A stretch of 54,827 bases of DNA from Candidatus Kuenenia stuttgartensis (lineage in GTDB: Bacteria; Planctomycetota; Planctomycetia; Pirellulales; UBA1268): positions 1 to 54,827 of the forward strand of contig CALQRA010000004.1 in NCBI GenBank assembly GCA_943332855.1, written 5' to 3'. The notes beneath the pieces are model-generated. The model had not been told where the DNA came from. It did not search any database and was given only the letters and a program-made list of their open reading frames with translations. Made by a program: the position numbers and the translations under genes. Shown one piece after another: positions 27,502-35,980 of this stretch. The stretch's first letter is position 1. Each line of letters opens with the position of its first letter.

Positions 27502-28944
27502 TTAGCCCCCCGCGGGGAGCGCCGAAAGATCGAGCCCGAGGCGCTTCGCCTTCTTGTAGAGCGTCGTCCGGTTGATGCCCAGGGCCCGAGCTGCCGCGTC
27601 GCGCCGCCAGGCGTGGCGCTGGAGCGCCTCGAGGATCATCTGCCGCTCCGGCACCGCCAGCGACTCTCGCAGCGCCCCCGCGCCAAGCGGCTCGACCCGG
27701 ACCGCGCCGGCCGCCATCACCGCCGGGGGAAGATCGCTGACCTCGACGCGGCTGGTCGTGCCGAGATAGACACCGCGTTCGACAGCGTGCTCGAGCTCGC
27801 GGACGTTGCCGGGCCAGTCGTGGGCCAGCAGGGCCGCCAGCGCCCCCGGGGTGAAGCCGTCGACCGTTCGCCCCGCCCGGGCCGTAGCGCGGGTGAGAAA
27901 GTGGCTGGCGAGGAGGGGGATATCGGAACGCCGGTCACGGAGCGCCGGCATCTCGATCGTGACGACATTGATCCGCCAGAACAGATCGGCGCGGAACCGG
28001 CCGGCTGCGACCAGCGCCGCGAGATCCTCGTGAGTGGCAAGGACGAGGCGGGCGTCGACCTTGCGCGTCGATCCCCCCCCCACCGGCTCGAACTCGAGGT
28101 TCTGGAGGACGCGGAGGAGCTTCACCTGAAGGCCCGGCGTGGCGGTGGCGATCTCGTCGAGGAAGATCGTTCCCCCATCGGCTTGGGCGAAACGCCCTTC
28201 GCGGTCGACCGTGGCCCCCGTGAACGCGCCGGCGACATGGCCGAACAGCTCGCTCTCGAGGAGCGATTCCGACAGGCTGCCGCAGGCGACCTCGACGAAG
28301 CGCCCGCTGCGGCGGCCGCTGATGGCATGAATTTCCCGGGCGAGGAGCGATTTCCCCGTGCCGCTCTCGCCGGTGAGGAGGATCGTGACCCCGGTGTCGG
28401 CGACGCGACCGGCGATGTCGAGCACCCGGCGGATCGCCGGGTCGCCCCCAAGGATCGCGACCCGATCCGCTGGCGAAGCCAGGCCCGGCTCGACGTCTGA
28501 GGACGGGATCGGGCAGGCCTTCATGAGCGCCTCCAGCAGCCGGTCATCGGCAGCCGGAAAGCCAATCGTGATGTCCCACCCGGCCGGATCGGCCTGGGAA
28601 GGGAGCACGGCGACGAGCCTGGCCAGCGCGTGCCGGGAGGGGAGTTGCTGGCGGACCGCCTCGGCGCCCCGCATGGCCACCTGGCCGACGACGACCCACG
28701 CATCACATCGGCCGCGCGAGACGAGGCGGCGGGCCTCGTCGGCGCTCCCGGCGGCGCTGGCGTGCCACCCCTGCGTACAGAGCCAGGCCGCGGTTCCCGA
28801 TGCGGCCCGGCGATCGGCATCGATGACAACCACCCGGCCGCGCGCCCCATTCCGCTCCGCCCCGCGCGTCGCCCGGCTGTTCCCCCCGGGCGTCGGGAGC
28901 GGGGAGGGAAGGCTGGGCGGTGCGGAAACGAGGTCGGCGCGCAT
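27502..28944 (-). CDS. Sigma-54-dependent transcriptional activator with a degenerate receiver domain
   Basis: 480 aa from the ATG at 28942-28944. The N-terminal receiver-like domain (about 36-145) has VVVIDAD in place of the acidic pocket, but the phosphoacceptor position reads CDAWVVVGQ with no Asp at the strand end. The AAA+ domain has Walker A GESGTGKS (192-199), the sigma-54-contacting GAFTGA (239-244) and Walker [11 protein letters not shown] (257-266). A Fis-type helix-turn-helix ([23 protein letters not shown]) ends the protein. It should activate sigma-54 promoters, but not by classic Asp phosphorylation. No partner kinase is adjacent. A sigma-54 promoter occurs at 53901 in this window. 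Confidence 0.93.
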   Translation of the reverse strand: MRADLVSAPPSLPSPLPTPGGNSRATRGAERNGARGRVVVIDADRRAASGTAAWLCTQGWHASAAGSADEARRLVSRGRCDAWVVVGQVAMRGAEAVRQQLPSRHALARLVAVLPSQADPAGWDITIGFPAADDRLLEALMKACPIPSSDVEPGLASPADRVAILGGDPAIRRVLDIAGRVADTGVTILLTGESGTGKSLLAREIHAISGRRSGRFVEVACGSLSESLLESELFGHVAGAFTGATVDREGRFAQADGGTIFLDEIATATPGLQVKLLRVLQNLEFEPVGGGSTRKVDARLVLATHEDLAALVAAGRFRADLFWRINVVTIEMPALRDRRSDIPLLASHFLTRATARAGRTVDGFTPGALAALLAHDWPGNVRELEHAVERGVYLGTTSRVEVSDLPPAVMAAGAVRVEPLGAGALRESLAVPERQMILEALQRHAWRRDAAARALGINRTTLYKKAKRLGLDLSALPAGG

Positions 28945-29087
28945 GGTGAATCCCGTGGACGAAAAAGGCTCCACAGGTACCTAGGTCGCCGTTTGGCGAC
29001 GTCAAAGTCGCCCGAGGTCGACAAGCTTGCCGAAAAGGGACATTTTCCCAGCCTGAGCCGGCAGAATCGGCCCGACCACTCCCGCCG

Positions 29088-29822
29088 TCAGTCGCGGCCG
29101 CGGGGGCGGTCGCCAGGGGAGGGTTCGACATGCGTGGTGTGGCCGTCGCCGATCCCGACGGCATCGACGATCCGGTCGGCGGCGGGGCCGAAGATCAGCT
29201 CCTTGTTCTCAAACAGCGCCTCGGGGTCGCGGTCGAGCATCTGCATCCGCCGCTTCCGAAACCAGAAGAACGCCACCACCGCCAGGAAGGCGAGCGAGAT
29301 CGCCGCCAGCGTTAGCCCCCGTTCGGCCGAGCGGATCAGGCCGCTGATGCTGTCCCCAAAGGAATAGGCCAGCCCGAAGAATCCGCCGATGACCACCGAT
29401 GCGCAAAGGAGATCGGCGAGAAGGAACCAGCGGTACTTCACCTTGAGCATGCCGGCGGTGAGGTAGAAGGGGCTCCGCAGGCCGACGAGGAATCGGGCGA
29501 CGAAGAACGCCTTGATTCCGTGCCGGTTGATGAGATCCTCGATCGTCTTCTCGCGTTCGGGGGTGAGAAACCCCGACCACCACGGATGGTCGCGGAGGAT
29601 CTTGGCGCCAAAAAATCTCCCCACGGCGTACATCAGGCTGTCGCCGAGCACCGCGCCGAGGAGGCAGGCAGGGAGGGCGTAATACCACTGCAGCGCCCCC
29701 GCCTTGCTGGCGACGCCGGCAGCGATGATCGGCACCTCCTCCGGCACAGGGAGCCCGATCCCCGTGAGCGTCAGGAAGATCACGATGCCGAGGTACGACC
29801 CCTGCTCGAACCACTCGATCAT
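29088..29822 (-). CDS. DedA-family (SNARE-associated) membrane protein
   Basis: 244 aa. Family signatures: GIGLPVPEEVPIIAAG near residue 22, LGAVLGDSLMYAVGRFFG near 55 and the FFVARFLVGLRSPFYLTAGM region near 105 with the conserved Arg residues. About four to five membrane segments, then a hydrophilic ~50-residue C-terminal tail. DedA proteins are implicated in lipid-carrier flipping and envelope homeostasis. No operon partner is evident. Confidence 0.92.
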   Translation of the reverse strand: MIEWFEQGSYLGIVIFLTLTGIGLPVPEEVPIIAAGVASKAGALQWYYALPACLLGAVLGDSLMYAVGRFFGAKILRDHPWWSGFLTPEREKTIEDLINRHGIKAFFVARFLVGLRSPFYLTAGMLKVKYRWFLLADLLCASVVIGGFFGLAYSFGDSISGLIRSAERGLTLAAISLAFLAVVAFFWFRKRRMQMLDRDPEALFENKELIFGPAADRIVDAVGIGDGHTTHVEPSPGDRPRGRD

Positions 29823-29981
29823 GTTCAGTTCGGTCGGGTGTCCAGGGAGTCGGCCCGTCTCGTGTCACGCCCAAACAGTGTACCCCAGGAAGACCGCCGG
29901 GGCAGGGGACTTCCGCCCTCCGCCGGCGCCGGAAACGGGCCGGCACCGCTCTTTCTACCCCGATTGCCCTTGCCGCGCGAG

Positions 29982-29996
29982 GGCAATTCTGCCAAC
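29982..29996 (+). promoter_or_regulatory. GGCRAT-YYT-GCCAAC motif, copy A
   Basis: GGCAATTCTGCCAAC, one of four related intergenic elements in this window (others at 38279, 39272 and 43713), all on the plus strand. It lies 26 bp before the small ORF at 30023. Confidence 0.35.
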
Positions 29997-30022
29997 GCCC
30001 GTTCTCCGCCCCTGACCATCCA

Positions 30023-30130
30023 ATGCCCTCGTCCTCCTCTCGTTCGATCCGCCACCGGCGTTCACCCCCCTGGGGCTGGGTGGCAGCCTGCCTGGCCGGC
30101 CTGGCGGGGGGCGTCGCCGGCGCGTCCTGA
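30023..30130 (+). CDS. Possible 35-aa small membrane or leader peptide
   Basis: An ATG at 30023 opens a 35-codon frame: a basic, Ser-rich N-terminus with several Arg and one His, then one hydrophobic stretch (WVAACLAGLAGGVAGAS) and a stop. It reads like a signal sequence cut off at its end, so it may be a small membrane peptide or the remnant of a lost secreted protein. It lies downstream of the copy-A intergenic motif in the 325-bp gap between the DedA and ApbE genes. Apart from that motif nothing else was seen in the gap. Confidence 0.25.
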   Translation: MPSSSSRSIRHRRSPPWGWVAACLAGLAGGVAGAS

Positions 30131-30147
30131 TGCGCCGTGGGCACCGC

Positions 30148-31191
30148 TCACACCACGCGCACCACCTCCAGCCCCTCCCCCGGATCCCACTCGACGAGTT
30201 GGGGGTCGAGGTTCGCCGTGAGGACGCGGACATTGGCGGGATTGCGGGCGGGGACAACGAGCACCGCAGCGCAGTCGCCGCCGGCCGGCGCGATCCGCTC
30301 GAGCCCAGCCGGCCCGAGGACATAGAGCGCCGTGGAGAGGGCATCGGCATCGGCCGCGCGCGGCGCGATCACCGTCGACGACAGCACCCCTTCCGCCGGA
30401 AGCCCGCTGCGTGGGTCGAGGATGTGCCCGAGCCGGCGCCCGCGGTCGACGAAGAACTGGGTCCCCGAACCGCTCGTTCCCAGGGCCGCGTCGACGAGCG
30501 TCACGGTGGCCAGCCGCCGCCCCGGCCGGAGCGGATGGCGGATGCCGACGCGCCACCCTCGCCGTCCGGGAAGGGCTGGCCCCTGGAGTCCGATGGCGCG
30601 GACACTGCTCGAGCCGCCATGGACGAGCACGCTCGCCACCCCGGCGGCGGTGAGCATCCCGATCACCGCATCGAGCGCCCACCCTTTGCCGATCGCCCCG
30701 AGGTTGAGCTCGAGGCCGGGGCGCGTGAAGCGCACCCGCCCCGCGACCTCGTCGATCTCGACATGCTCCATCCCCGCCGCCGCCCGAGCGGCGGCGAGCG
30801 TCGGGGCGTCGGGGGTGCGCCCCTGGCGCCGCAGGAAGCCCCAGGCACGGACGAGGCTCCCGGCGGCCGGATCGAAGCCACCGGCCGTCCGCGCATGGAG
30901 CGAGCGGGCGTGGGCGAGGAGGGCCACGATGTCCGCCGCGACCGGCTGCCACCCCTGGGGAGCGGTAGCGTTGAGACGGGCGAGCTCGCTTGAGTCGCGG
31001 TAGACGGTGATCCGCTCCTCGATCGCGTCGACGAGATCGAGCGCCGCCAGGCCGAGCTCGGTGGCATCGGGCACCTCGCCGGCGTTGAACACCACCTCGA
31101 ACCGGCACGCCATCGCATCCCGCCCCACGACGAGCGAGTGGAGCTCCGGAAGCTCTGGTGCCGGCGGTGGTGGGGAATCGGGCTCGGCCAT
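30148..31191 (-). CDS. apbE: FAD:protein FMN transferase (ApbE family)
   Basis: 347 aa from the ATG at 31189-31191. ApbE attaches FMN covalently to Thr or Ser of partner flavoproteins. Motifs: MACRFEVVF near the start, LNLGAIGKGWALDAVI near 155 (flavin-binding), GHILDPRSGLPAEG near 255 and the metal-binding ADADALSTALYVLG near 280. No signal peptide or lipobox is visible, unlike many ApbE proteins exported by bacteria; an upstream start would not supply one. No candidate flavoprotein substrate lies in the window. Confidence 0.92.
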   Translation of the reverse strand: MAEPDSPPPPAPELPELHSLVVGRDAMACRFEVVFNAGEVPDATELGLAALDLVDAIEERITVYRDSSELARLNATAPQGWQPVAADIVALLAHARSLHARTAGGFDPAAGSLVRAWGFLRRQGRTPDAPTLAAARAAAGMEHVEIDEVAGRVRFTRPGLELNLGAIGKGWALDAVIGMLTAAGVASVLVHGGSSSVRAIGLQGPALPGRRGWRVGIRHPLRPGRRLATVTLVDAALGTSGSGTQFFVDRGRRLGHILDPRSGLPAEGVLSSTVIAPRAADADALSTALYVLGPAGLERIAPAGGDCAAVLVVPARNPANVRVLTANLDPQLVEWDPGEGLEVVRVV

Positions 31192-31251
31192 GGGAGATCC
31201 CGGAACGTCTCGCACCTCGAGGCCCCCGAGCCTACCAAGCTGGGAACGGGA

Positions 31252-32835
31252 TCAGCGGTTCCAAGGCTTTCCGGGGAGCGTCGTCGGCCAGGTGTCGTTG
31301 GTCAGCCAGACGAGCGACGTCGCGACCTTGCCGAGGCCACCGGCCCCGGCAGGCTGAGTGACGGAGACGCCGGCATTCCCGGCATCGACACTGACGCGCA
31401 CCTGACGGAATCCCTCGTCGGCAGTCACGAGGCTCTGGGGGAGCGACGGGCGGAAGCCGGCGGGAATCTTGCCGAGGAGCCCCTTCAGTTGGCGGCTGCC
31501 ACGCAGTCCGACGAGCGCCAGTTCGACGGTGTCCCCGACGCGCTTCAGGACGGCGCGGTCGAGTCCGCCGCCGCTCGGCAGCCGCATCGCGGCGGTGACA
31601 TCACGGGCGCCGGAGGCCCGCAGACCGGTCGTCGGCCCAGCCGGCCCGACATCTCCCTTGGGGCCAGCGGCGCCGGGCTTGCCATCCTTGCCGTTGAGGC
31701 CGTTCTTCCCAGCCACACCGGGCTTGCCGGGCGCTCCCGCCGGGCCACTCTCCCCCTTCGGGCCAGCCGCGCCGGGCTTTCCATCCTTGCCGTTGAGGCC
31801 GTTCTTCCCAGCGGCGCCGGGCTTGCCGGGCGCTCCCGCCACACCGGGCTTTCCATCCTTACCGTTGAGGCCGTTCTTCCCAACTGCGCCGGGCTTCCCA
31901 GGCGCTCCCGCCGGGCCGCTCTCCCCCTTCGGGCCGGCCACACCGGGCTTCCCATCCTTGCCGTCGAGGCCGTTCTTCCCAGCCGCGCCGGGCTTTCCAT
32001 CCTTACCGTTGAGGCCGTTCTTCCCAGCTGCACCGGGCTTGCCGGGCGCTCCTGCCGCGCCGCTCTCCCCCTTGGGGCCGGCCACACCGGGCTTTCCATC
32101 CTTGCCGTCGAGGCCGTTCTTCCCAGCCGCGCCGGGCTTGCCGGGCGCTCCTGCCGCGCCGTTCTCCCCCTTCGGGCCGGCCGCGCCGGGCTTCCCATCC
32201 TTGCCGTCGAGACCGTTCTTCCCAGCGGCGCCGGGCTTGCCGGGCGCTCCTGCGGGGCCCTGCTTGCCAGCCGCGCCAGCCGGGCCCACCGGGCCGCGCT
32301 CCCCCTTGAGGCCAGCGACACCGGGCTTCCCATCCTTGCCGTTGATTCCGTTGAGGCCGTTGACGCCATCAATGCCGTCGAGCCCCGATTTCCCCTGCGG
32401 GCCCGCCGCACCGGCCGGTCCCGGTTTGCCATCTTTTCCGGCTGGGCCGAGCTTCCCGTCGAGGCCAGGCTTCCCCTGTGGGCCGGCCGGACCGGGCTCT
32501 CCCCGATCCCCCTTCGGCCCCGCCTGGCCCGGCTCGCCGCGCGGGCCGATCGTCCCCGGCTCTCCCTGAATCCCAGGCTCCCCCTTCGGCCCGGGTTCTC
32601 CCTGAACACCCGTCAGACCGGCAGCGCCGGCGAGGCCAGTGGCTCCCGAACCCGCATTCCCCGAGCGCCACAGCGTCAGATCGACCCACCGGGAGTTGAT
32701 GTCGTCCCAGATCCACAGCCGCCCCTTCGCCTCTTCATACCAGGCATCGCCGAGGTCCCCTTGCGCGGGGAGAGTGCGGGAATCCTCGATGATTCCCAAG
32801 ACGGCATGCACGGGCGGAATGTTGCGATTGACCAC
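31252..32835 (-). CDS. Collagen-like protein with phage-tail-fibre-like ends
   Basis: 527 aa from a GTG at 32833-32835, chosen because AGGGGA lies 7 bp upstream and the part of the frame beyond it is unlike protein. Residues 1-63 include GDLGDAWYEEAKGRLWIWDD, resembling the N-terminal segment of phage tail-fibre collagens. Residues 64-401 are about 112 uninterrupted Gly-X-Y triplets rich in GKDGKPG, a stabilising Lys/Asp pattern. Residues 402-527 form a C-terminal domain with GKIPAGFRPSLPQ, like the fibre-tip trimerisation modules of tail proteins. There is no signal peptide. It probably forms a trimeric fibre; a surface or phage-derived role is inference. Confidence 0.88.
   Translation of the reverse strand: MVNRNIPPVHAVLGIIEDSRTLPAQGDLGDAWYEEAKGRLWIWDDINSRWVDLTLWRSGNAGSGATGLAGAAGLTGVQGEPGPKGEPGIQGEPGTIGPRGEPGQAGPKGDRGEPGPAGPQGKPGLDGKLGPAGKDGKPGPAGAAGPQGKSGLDGIDGVNGLNGINGKDGKPGVAGLKGERGPVGPAGAAGKQGPAGAPGKPGAAGKNGLDGKDGKPGAAGPKGENGAAGAPGKPGAAGKNGLDGKDGKPGVAGPKGESGAAGAPGKPGAAGKNGLNGKDGKPGAAGKNGLDGKDGKPGVAGPKGESGPAGAPGKPGAVGKNGLNGKDGKPGVAGAPGKPGAAGKNGLNGKDGKPGAAGPKGESGPAGAPGKPGVAGKNGLNGKDGKPGAAGPKGDVGPAGPTTGLRASGARDVTAAMRLPSGGGLDRAVLKRVGDTVELALVGLRGSRQLKGLLGKIPAGFRPSLPQSLVTADEGFRQVRVSVDAGNAGVSVTQPAGAGGLGKVATSLVWLTNDTWPTTLPGKPWNR
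31633..32250 (-). repeat. Minisatellite in the collagen-like gene, 99-bp basic unit
   Basis: Six consecutive blocks each open GAPGKPG at the protein level. The full block is 33 residues (99 bp); one block is expanded by 15 residues and another shortened to 24. The DNA of the blocks is nearly identical, so length change by recombination is likely. Confidence 0.85.
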
Positions 32836-32902
32836 GGACGAGTCCCCTAAAACACGGGAGCGGGCAGATGAACCCAAGCCCCCTAGGCTGATTATTTGAT
32901 GC

Positions 32903-32931
32903 AAATTACCCAGACAAACAGGGCATTGCAA
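32903..32931 (-). promoter_or_regulatory. Sigma-70-type promoter for the collagen-like gene
   Basis: On the minus strand TTGCAA (32931-32926), a 17-bp spacer and TAATTT (32908-32903), about 68 bp upstream of the GTG start. A second, overlapping pair TTGTCT (32917-32912), 17 bp, TAATCA (32894-32889) is nearly as good. The patch is clearly AT-rich. Nothing else is seen between 32836 and 33116. Confidence 0.6.
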
Positions 32932-33116
32932 ATCAGCTCCCGGCACGGCCGAGCCCGCAGGGGATCACTCTCCAGGGGGATTCACAACGCCTTGCGGCCC
33001 TGCCGGGGCAGTCACGCTCTGTGACCGACCGCCAGCCCCGGGCGCCCAAGATCTGGTTTTCGGGCTTCTCCGGTCCCCGCCGCCGGAGCGGTCGGAGATG
33101 ACTTTCCCGCAGCCTG

Positions 33117-34583
33117 CTAACGCGGGGCGAGCCCGCGATCGAAGGCATCTTGGTCACGTTGGAACACGGCCAACTCCCGCTCGAACTGCTCCAGCGGGAT
33201 CGTCCACACCGGCTGCTCCGAGGTGTGGGAGTGGCAGTGGGAGACGAGGAGGCGATGGAGGAACTTGAACAGGTGACGGGGCACCCGCAGGGTCCGCAGG
33301 CCATCGATGAGCCGCCTCTGGTCGACAGCCGGATCGAAGAGCTGCGCAAGCGTTGCCGGGGGGCTCCCGACGCTCGCCGCCTTCACCCGCTGGGAGGCAA
33401 TGTCGTAGAGCGTTTCGCCGGTCCACTCCAGGCCCGGCACGAGATTCTGCTTGTCGAGCCGGGCGCGCTGGTTGAACTGTTCGTCCTCCCGCTCGATGAA
33501 GCGGTAGAGCTCCTCGGGAAGGAGAAGCTTGAAGCCGAGCCCGGGGGATTTCAGAAACTTGTTGTCGAGCATCGGCCAGACGAGGAGCCGCATCCGCTCG
33601 GCCTGGCCGTTGACGGCGTGCGGCTCGTCGACGCGGTCGACGATCACCACCATCCCGGTGTAGCCGAGGGCGGCAAGCACCCCCTGAAACTTCGCGAGGA
33701 GCTCGTAACGGTCGTCGCTGCGCGCATGCTTCGGCAGCGGCTGGCCAGCGAGATCGACCTCCGGCATCCGCGCCAGGGCTTGGGTCAGCTGGCCGGTGGT
33801 ACGGTTGCCGGTGCGCATGCCGCGAACGATCCGCCGCGCGGTCCACCACGCCCGCACCCGCCGCCATAGCCAGGGGGCCCAGGCGGCGAACAGGAGCGTC
33901 CACGGCCACCACAGCCCCGTCCAATCGAGATTGCCGCGGACACCCCCCGACACGAGCGCCCCGGCCATCAGTGCCGTTGCCACCATTCCCAGCCACCACG
34001 ACCAGGACGACTTCCACGTCTTGTAGCCGACGAGCCGGCGGAGCCGGGCCCAGCGGGAGGGGAAGGTCTCGCCGGTCGACTGGTCGTAGCAGGCGGCCAG
34101 GAGCGCCAGATCTCGCGCCTGCGGACCGGCGAGCCGGTGCTTCTCGCGTCCGCCCCCCTCGAGGAGCTTCGAGACGAGTTGTGTCGTGCCGAGAGCGAGG
34201 ATGGCGTCGATGTGGTCCCACAATTTCCAGTGGGCGAGCACCTTCTCCACCGGCCGCTTCGGACCGACCCGGTCGATGAACCGATCGAGAAACGGATTGA
34301 AGTCGTCATAGAGAACGACGAACGTCTTCCGTTCGGGATGATCGGCATCGTGGCGCTCGAACTGCCGCACCATCTGCAGCTTGAGCGCCGTCTTCCCCGC
34401 CCCTTTCTCGCCGAACACGATCGCGGTGCTTGGATCGTCCGGGTTGCCGTAGATCTTGTCCCAGGCCGGATGAAAGGTCGACTCCAGGCAGGTGCGCTTG
34501 AAGACGGTGTCGTTTTGCGCGTCTTCCTCGGCAAACGGGTTGCCAGCGATGCGGTGGTGGTCGAGGAAGTCCTGGATCTTCAT
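33117..34583 (-). CDS. KAP-like membrane P-loop NTPase
   Basis: 488 aa from the ATG at 34581-34583 (an upstream in-frame ATG at 34679 would overlap the preceding gene). Walker A is GEKGAGKT (58-65). Two transmembrane helices (about 194-214 and 222-242) lie between Walker A and the Walker B-like GMVVIVDRVDE (310-320). That insertion of two helices inside the NTPase core is the defining plan of KAP NTPases, known from PifA-type phage exclusion and animal Kidins220. The N-terminal IAGNPFAEEDA is also shared with STAND-like ATPases. Function here unknown; defence or membrane signalling are options. It follows the secreted-protein gene by 43 bp. Confidence 0.75.
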   Translation of the reverse strand: MKIQDFLDHHRIAGNPFAEEDAQNDTVFKRTCLESTFHPAWDKIYGNPDDPSTAIVFGEKGAGKTALKLQMVRQFERHDADHPERKTFVVLYDDFNPFLDRFIDRVGPKRPVEKVLAHWKLWDHIDAILALGTTQLVSKLLEGGGREKHRLAGPQARDLALLAACYDQSTGETFPSRWARLRRLVGYKTWKSSWSWWLGMVATALMAGALVSGGVRGNLDWTGLWWPWTLLFAAWAPWLWRRVRAWWTARRIVRGMRTGNRTTGQLTQALARMPEVDLAGQPLPKHARSDDRYELLAKFQGVLAALGYTGMVVIVDRVDEPHAVNGQAERMRLLVWPMLDNKFLKSPGLGFKLLLPEELYRFIEREDEQFNQRARLDKQNLVPGLEWTGETLYDIASQRVKAASVGSPPATLAQLFDPAVDQRRLIDGLRTLRVPRHLFKFLHRLLVSHCHSHTSEQPVWTIPLEQFERELAVFQRDQDAFDRGLAPR

Positions 34584-34626
34584 GTCGGCAGACGACTCCG
34601 GGAGCGGGAACTGGGGAGCAGGACCG

Positions 34627-35208
34627 TCACTTGCCGGCGGGCACGAGCCCTTCGACCATGGCGCGGAATCCGTCGGCATACTTCGCGACGGTCTTCCCCG
34701 GTCCGTAAAACTTCAAAAAGTAATTGCCGCGGTCGGGCGTTTCCACGATCGCCGCGAGCATCCGGTAATCGGGGCGGTCGACGGCCTTGCCACCGGCAAA
34801 AGGCCCAGCGGGAGCGTCCTTGTAGGTGCCGGTGATGTCGACGATCGTGACGTCGCATCCGGCCAGCTTGACCTTCTTCGTCGTCGCCTTCGACTTCGTG
34901 TCGCTCCCATCGGGCTGGGCGAACTGGCCATACCAGCGATCGACGTTCGCCTGAACGCTCCCCCCGGCTCCCATGACGGTCATCCGCCCAGGCTGAAGCC
35001 CTTCCCCTTCCGAAGGAATCGAAAACTCCGTCTCGACGATCGACGACTTCGGCTGCACCCGCTTCCAGCCCTCCGGGGCGGCAAGCGAAAAACCCTCCTC
35101 GGCGATCGTGTAGGAGAGCGCCTCGGCCCCGTCCTGCCAGGCCTGAACGGGGGCCGCGGCGGCGACAAGGGCAACCACGAGGGCGACGAGGGCTAAACGG
35201 ACGTGCAT
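34627..35208 (-). CDS. Secreted protein of unknown function
   Basis: 193 aa from the ATG at 35206-35208. Signal peptide at residues 1-23 (HVRLALVALVVALVAAAAPVQA). The mature part starts with an EEGFSLAAPEGWKRV segment, the beta-strand opening of lipoprotein-like LpqN/PsbP-type folds. YRMLAAIVETPDRGNYFLKFYGP near 160 would be a central strand pair. No enzyme motif. Located 43 bp before the KAP-like gene on the same strand, likely cotranscribed. Confidence 0.78.
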   Translation of the reverse strand: MHVRLALVALVVALVAAAAPVQAWQDGAEALSYTIAEEGFSLAAPEGWKRVQPKSSIVETEFSIPSEGEGLQPGRMTVMGAGGSVQANVDRWYGQFAQPDGSDTKSKATTKKVKLAGCDVTIVDITGTYKDAPAGPFAGGKAVDRPDYRMLAAIVETPDRGNYFLKFYGPGKTVAKYADGFRAMVEGLVPAGK

Positions 35209-35283
35209 AAAGGCGCTCCGGTGCGGTGTCGGGCGGAAATGACGCTTCATCGTAGCAGCGTGACGAGGGAGCGTGAGAGGGGG

Positions 35284-35961
35284 TCAGTCGGCGGCGGGGG
35301 GGAGGAGTTCGGGAAGCGTTTCCAGGGCCACCATCTCCGCCAGCCCCGCCTCCACCATCTCCTTTCCCGAGACGTAGCGGTGGGTCTTGATCCAGTGGGC
35401 GATGAGGTCGTGCGACCTGCCGAAGAGGTCACAGAGCATCCGGTCCATCTCCCCCTCGATCTCGACAAAATGGCGCGACCACTCGGCCGCCTCGGTGATC
35501 CCGATGTGCTCCTCGCTCTGCCACTTCATCGGATGGAAGAGAAACACGCTGTAGGGGGTAACGAGCCGGCGGATGCAGGTGGCAAACGGCCACAGCGCGG
35601 CCGACGAACACTCGCCGCCGACGATCCCCGTCGCCCGCACGCCGCGCAACTTCATGAGCGTCGAGAGCGCCATCGCGCAGTAGGGATTCCCGCCGGGGGA
35701 ATCGAACCAGATCGTGCACTCGCCCCCTGGCGGCACGCCGAGGAGTTTGTCGGTGAGGTCGGCCTCGTTGTCGGTCAGATCGCCGACCAGCGCGATCTCG
35801 AGCGGCCCGCGCTCGTCGTCGCCGCGGTCGCGCTCGCGGGGCCGTGCCGCCGGGCGGCGGCGCGCCTCGCCCCCCCGACCGCGCCGCGGCAGGGCTGGCC
35901 CGGTTCCGCGGCGGATGGGGCCACGCTCCGGCCGTGGGCCGGCAAATCGTCCTCTCGACAT
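35284..35961 (-). CDS. ClpP/SppA-fold serine protease-like protein
   Basis: 225 aa from the ATG at 35959-35961. The first ~50 residues are Arg/Gly/Pro-rich and probably disordered. The crotonase-like core begins GPLEIALVGDLTD. The oxyanion-side motif WFDSPGGNPYCAMAL near 85 and GGECSSAALWPFA near 115 align with ClpP, giving S120 as nucleophile; H143 (FLFHPM) is the likely general base. It is more divergent than housekeeping ClpP and carries the unusual tail; it may form a specialised ClpP-type ring. The cytochrome gene lies 19 bp upstream in the same direction. Confidence 0.82.
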   Translation of the reverse strand: MSRGRFAGPRPERGPIRRGTGPALPRRGRGGEARRRPAARPRERDRGDDERGPLEIALVGDLTDNEADLTDKLLGVPPGGECTIWFDSPGGNPYCAMALSTLMKLRGVRATGIVGGECSSAALWPFATCIRRLVTPYSVFLFHPMKWQSEEHIGITEAAEWSRHFVEIEGEMDRMLCDLFGRSHDLIAHWIKTHRYVSGKEMVEAGLAEMVALETLPELLPPAAD

Positions 35962-35980
35962 CACGGGCAGGTCCTCGGTG

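Noticed and set aside
31469..32569. Long plus-strand frame rich in PGFPSLPLRPFFPAAPG-like repeats
   Set aside because: It is the antisense of the collagen repeat. The periodicity is inherited from the Gly-X-Y codons on the other strand.
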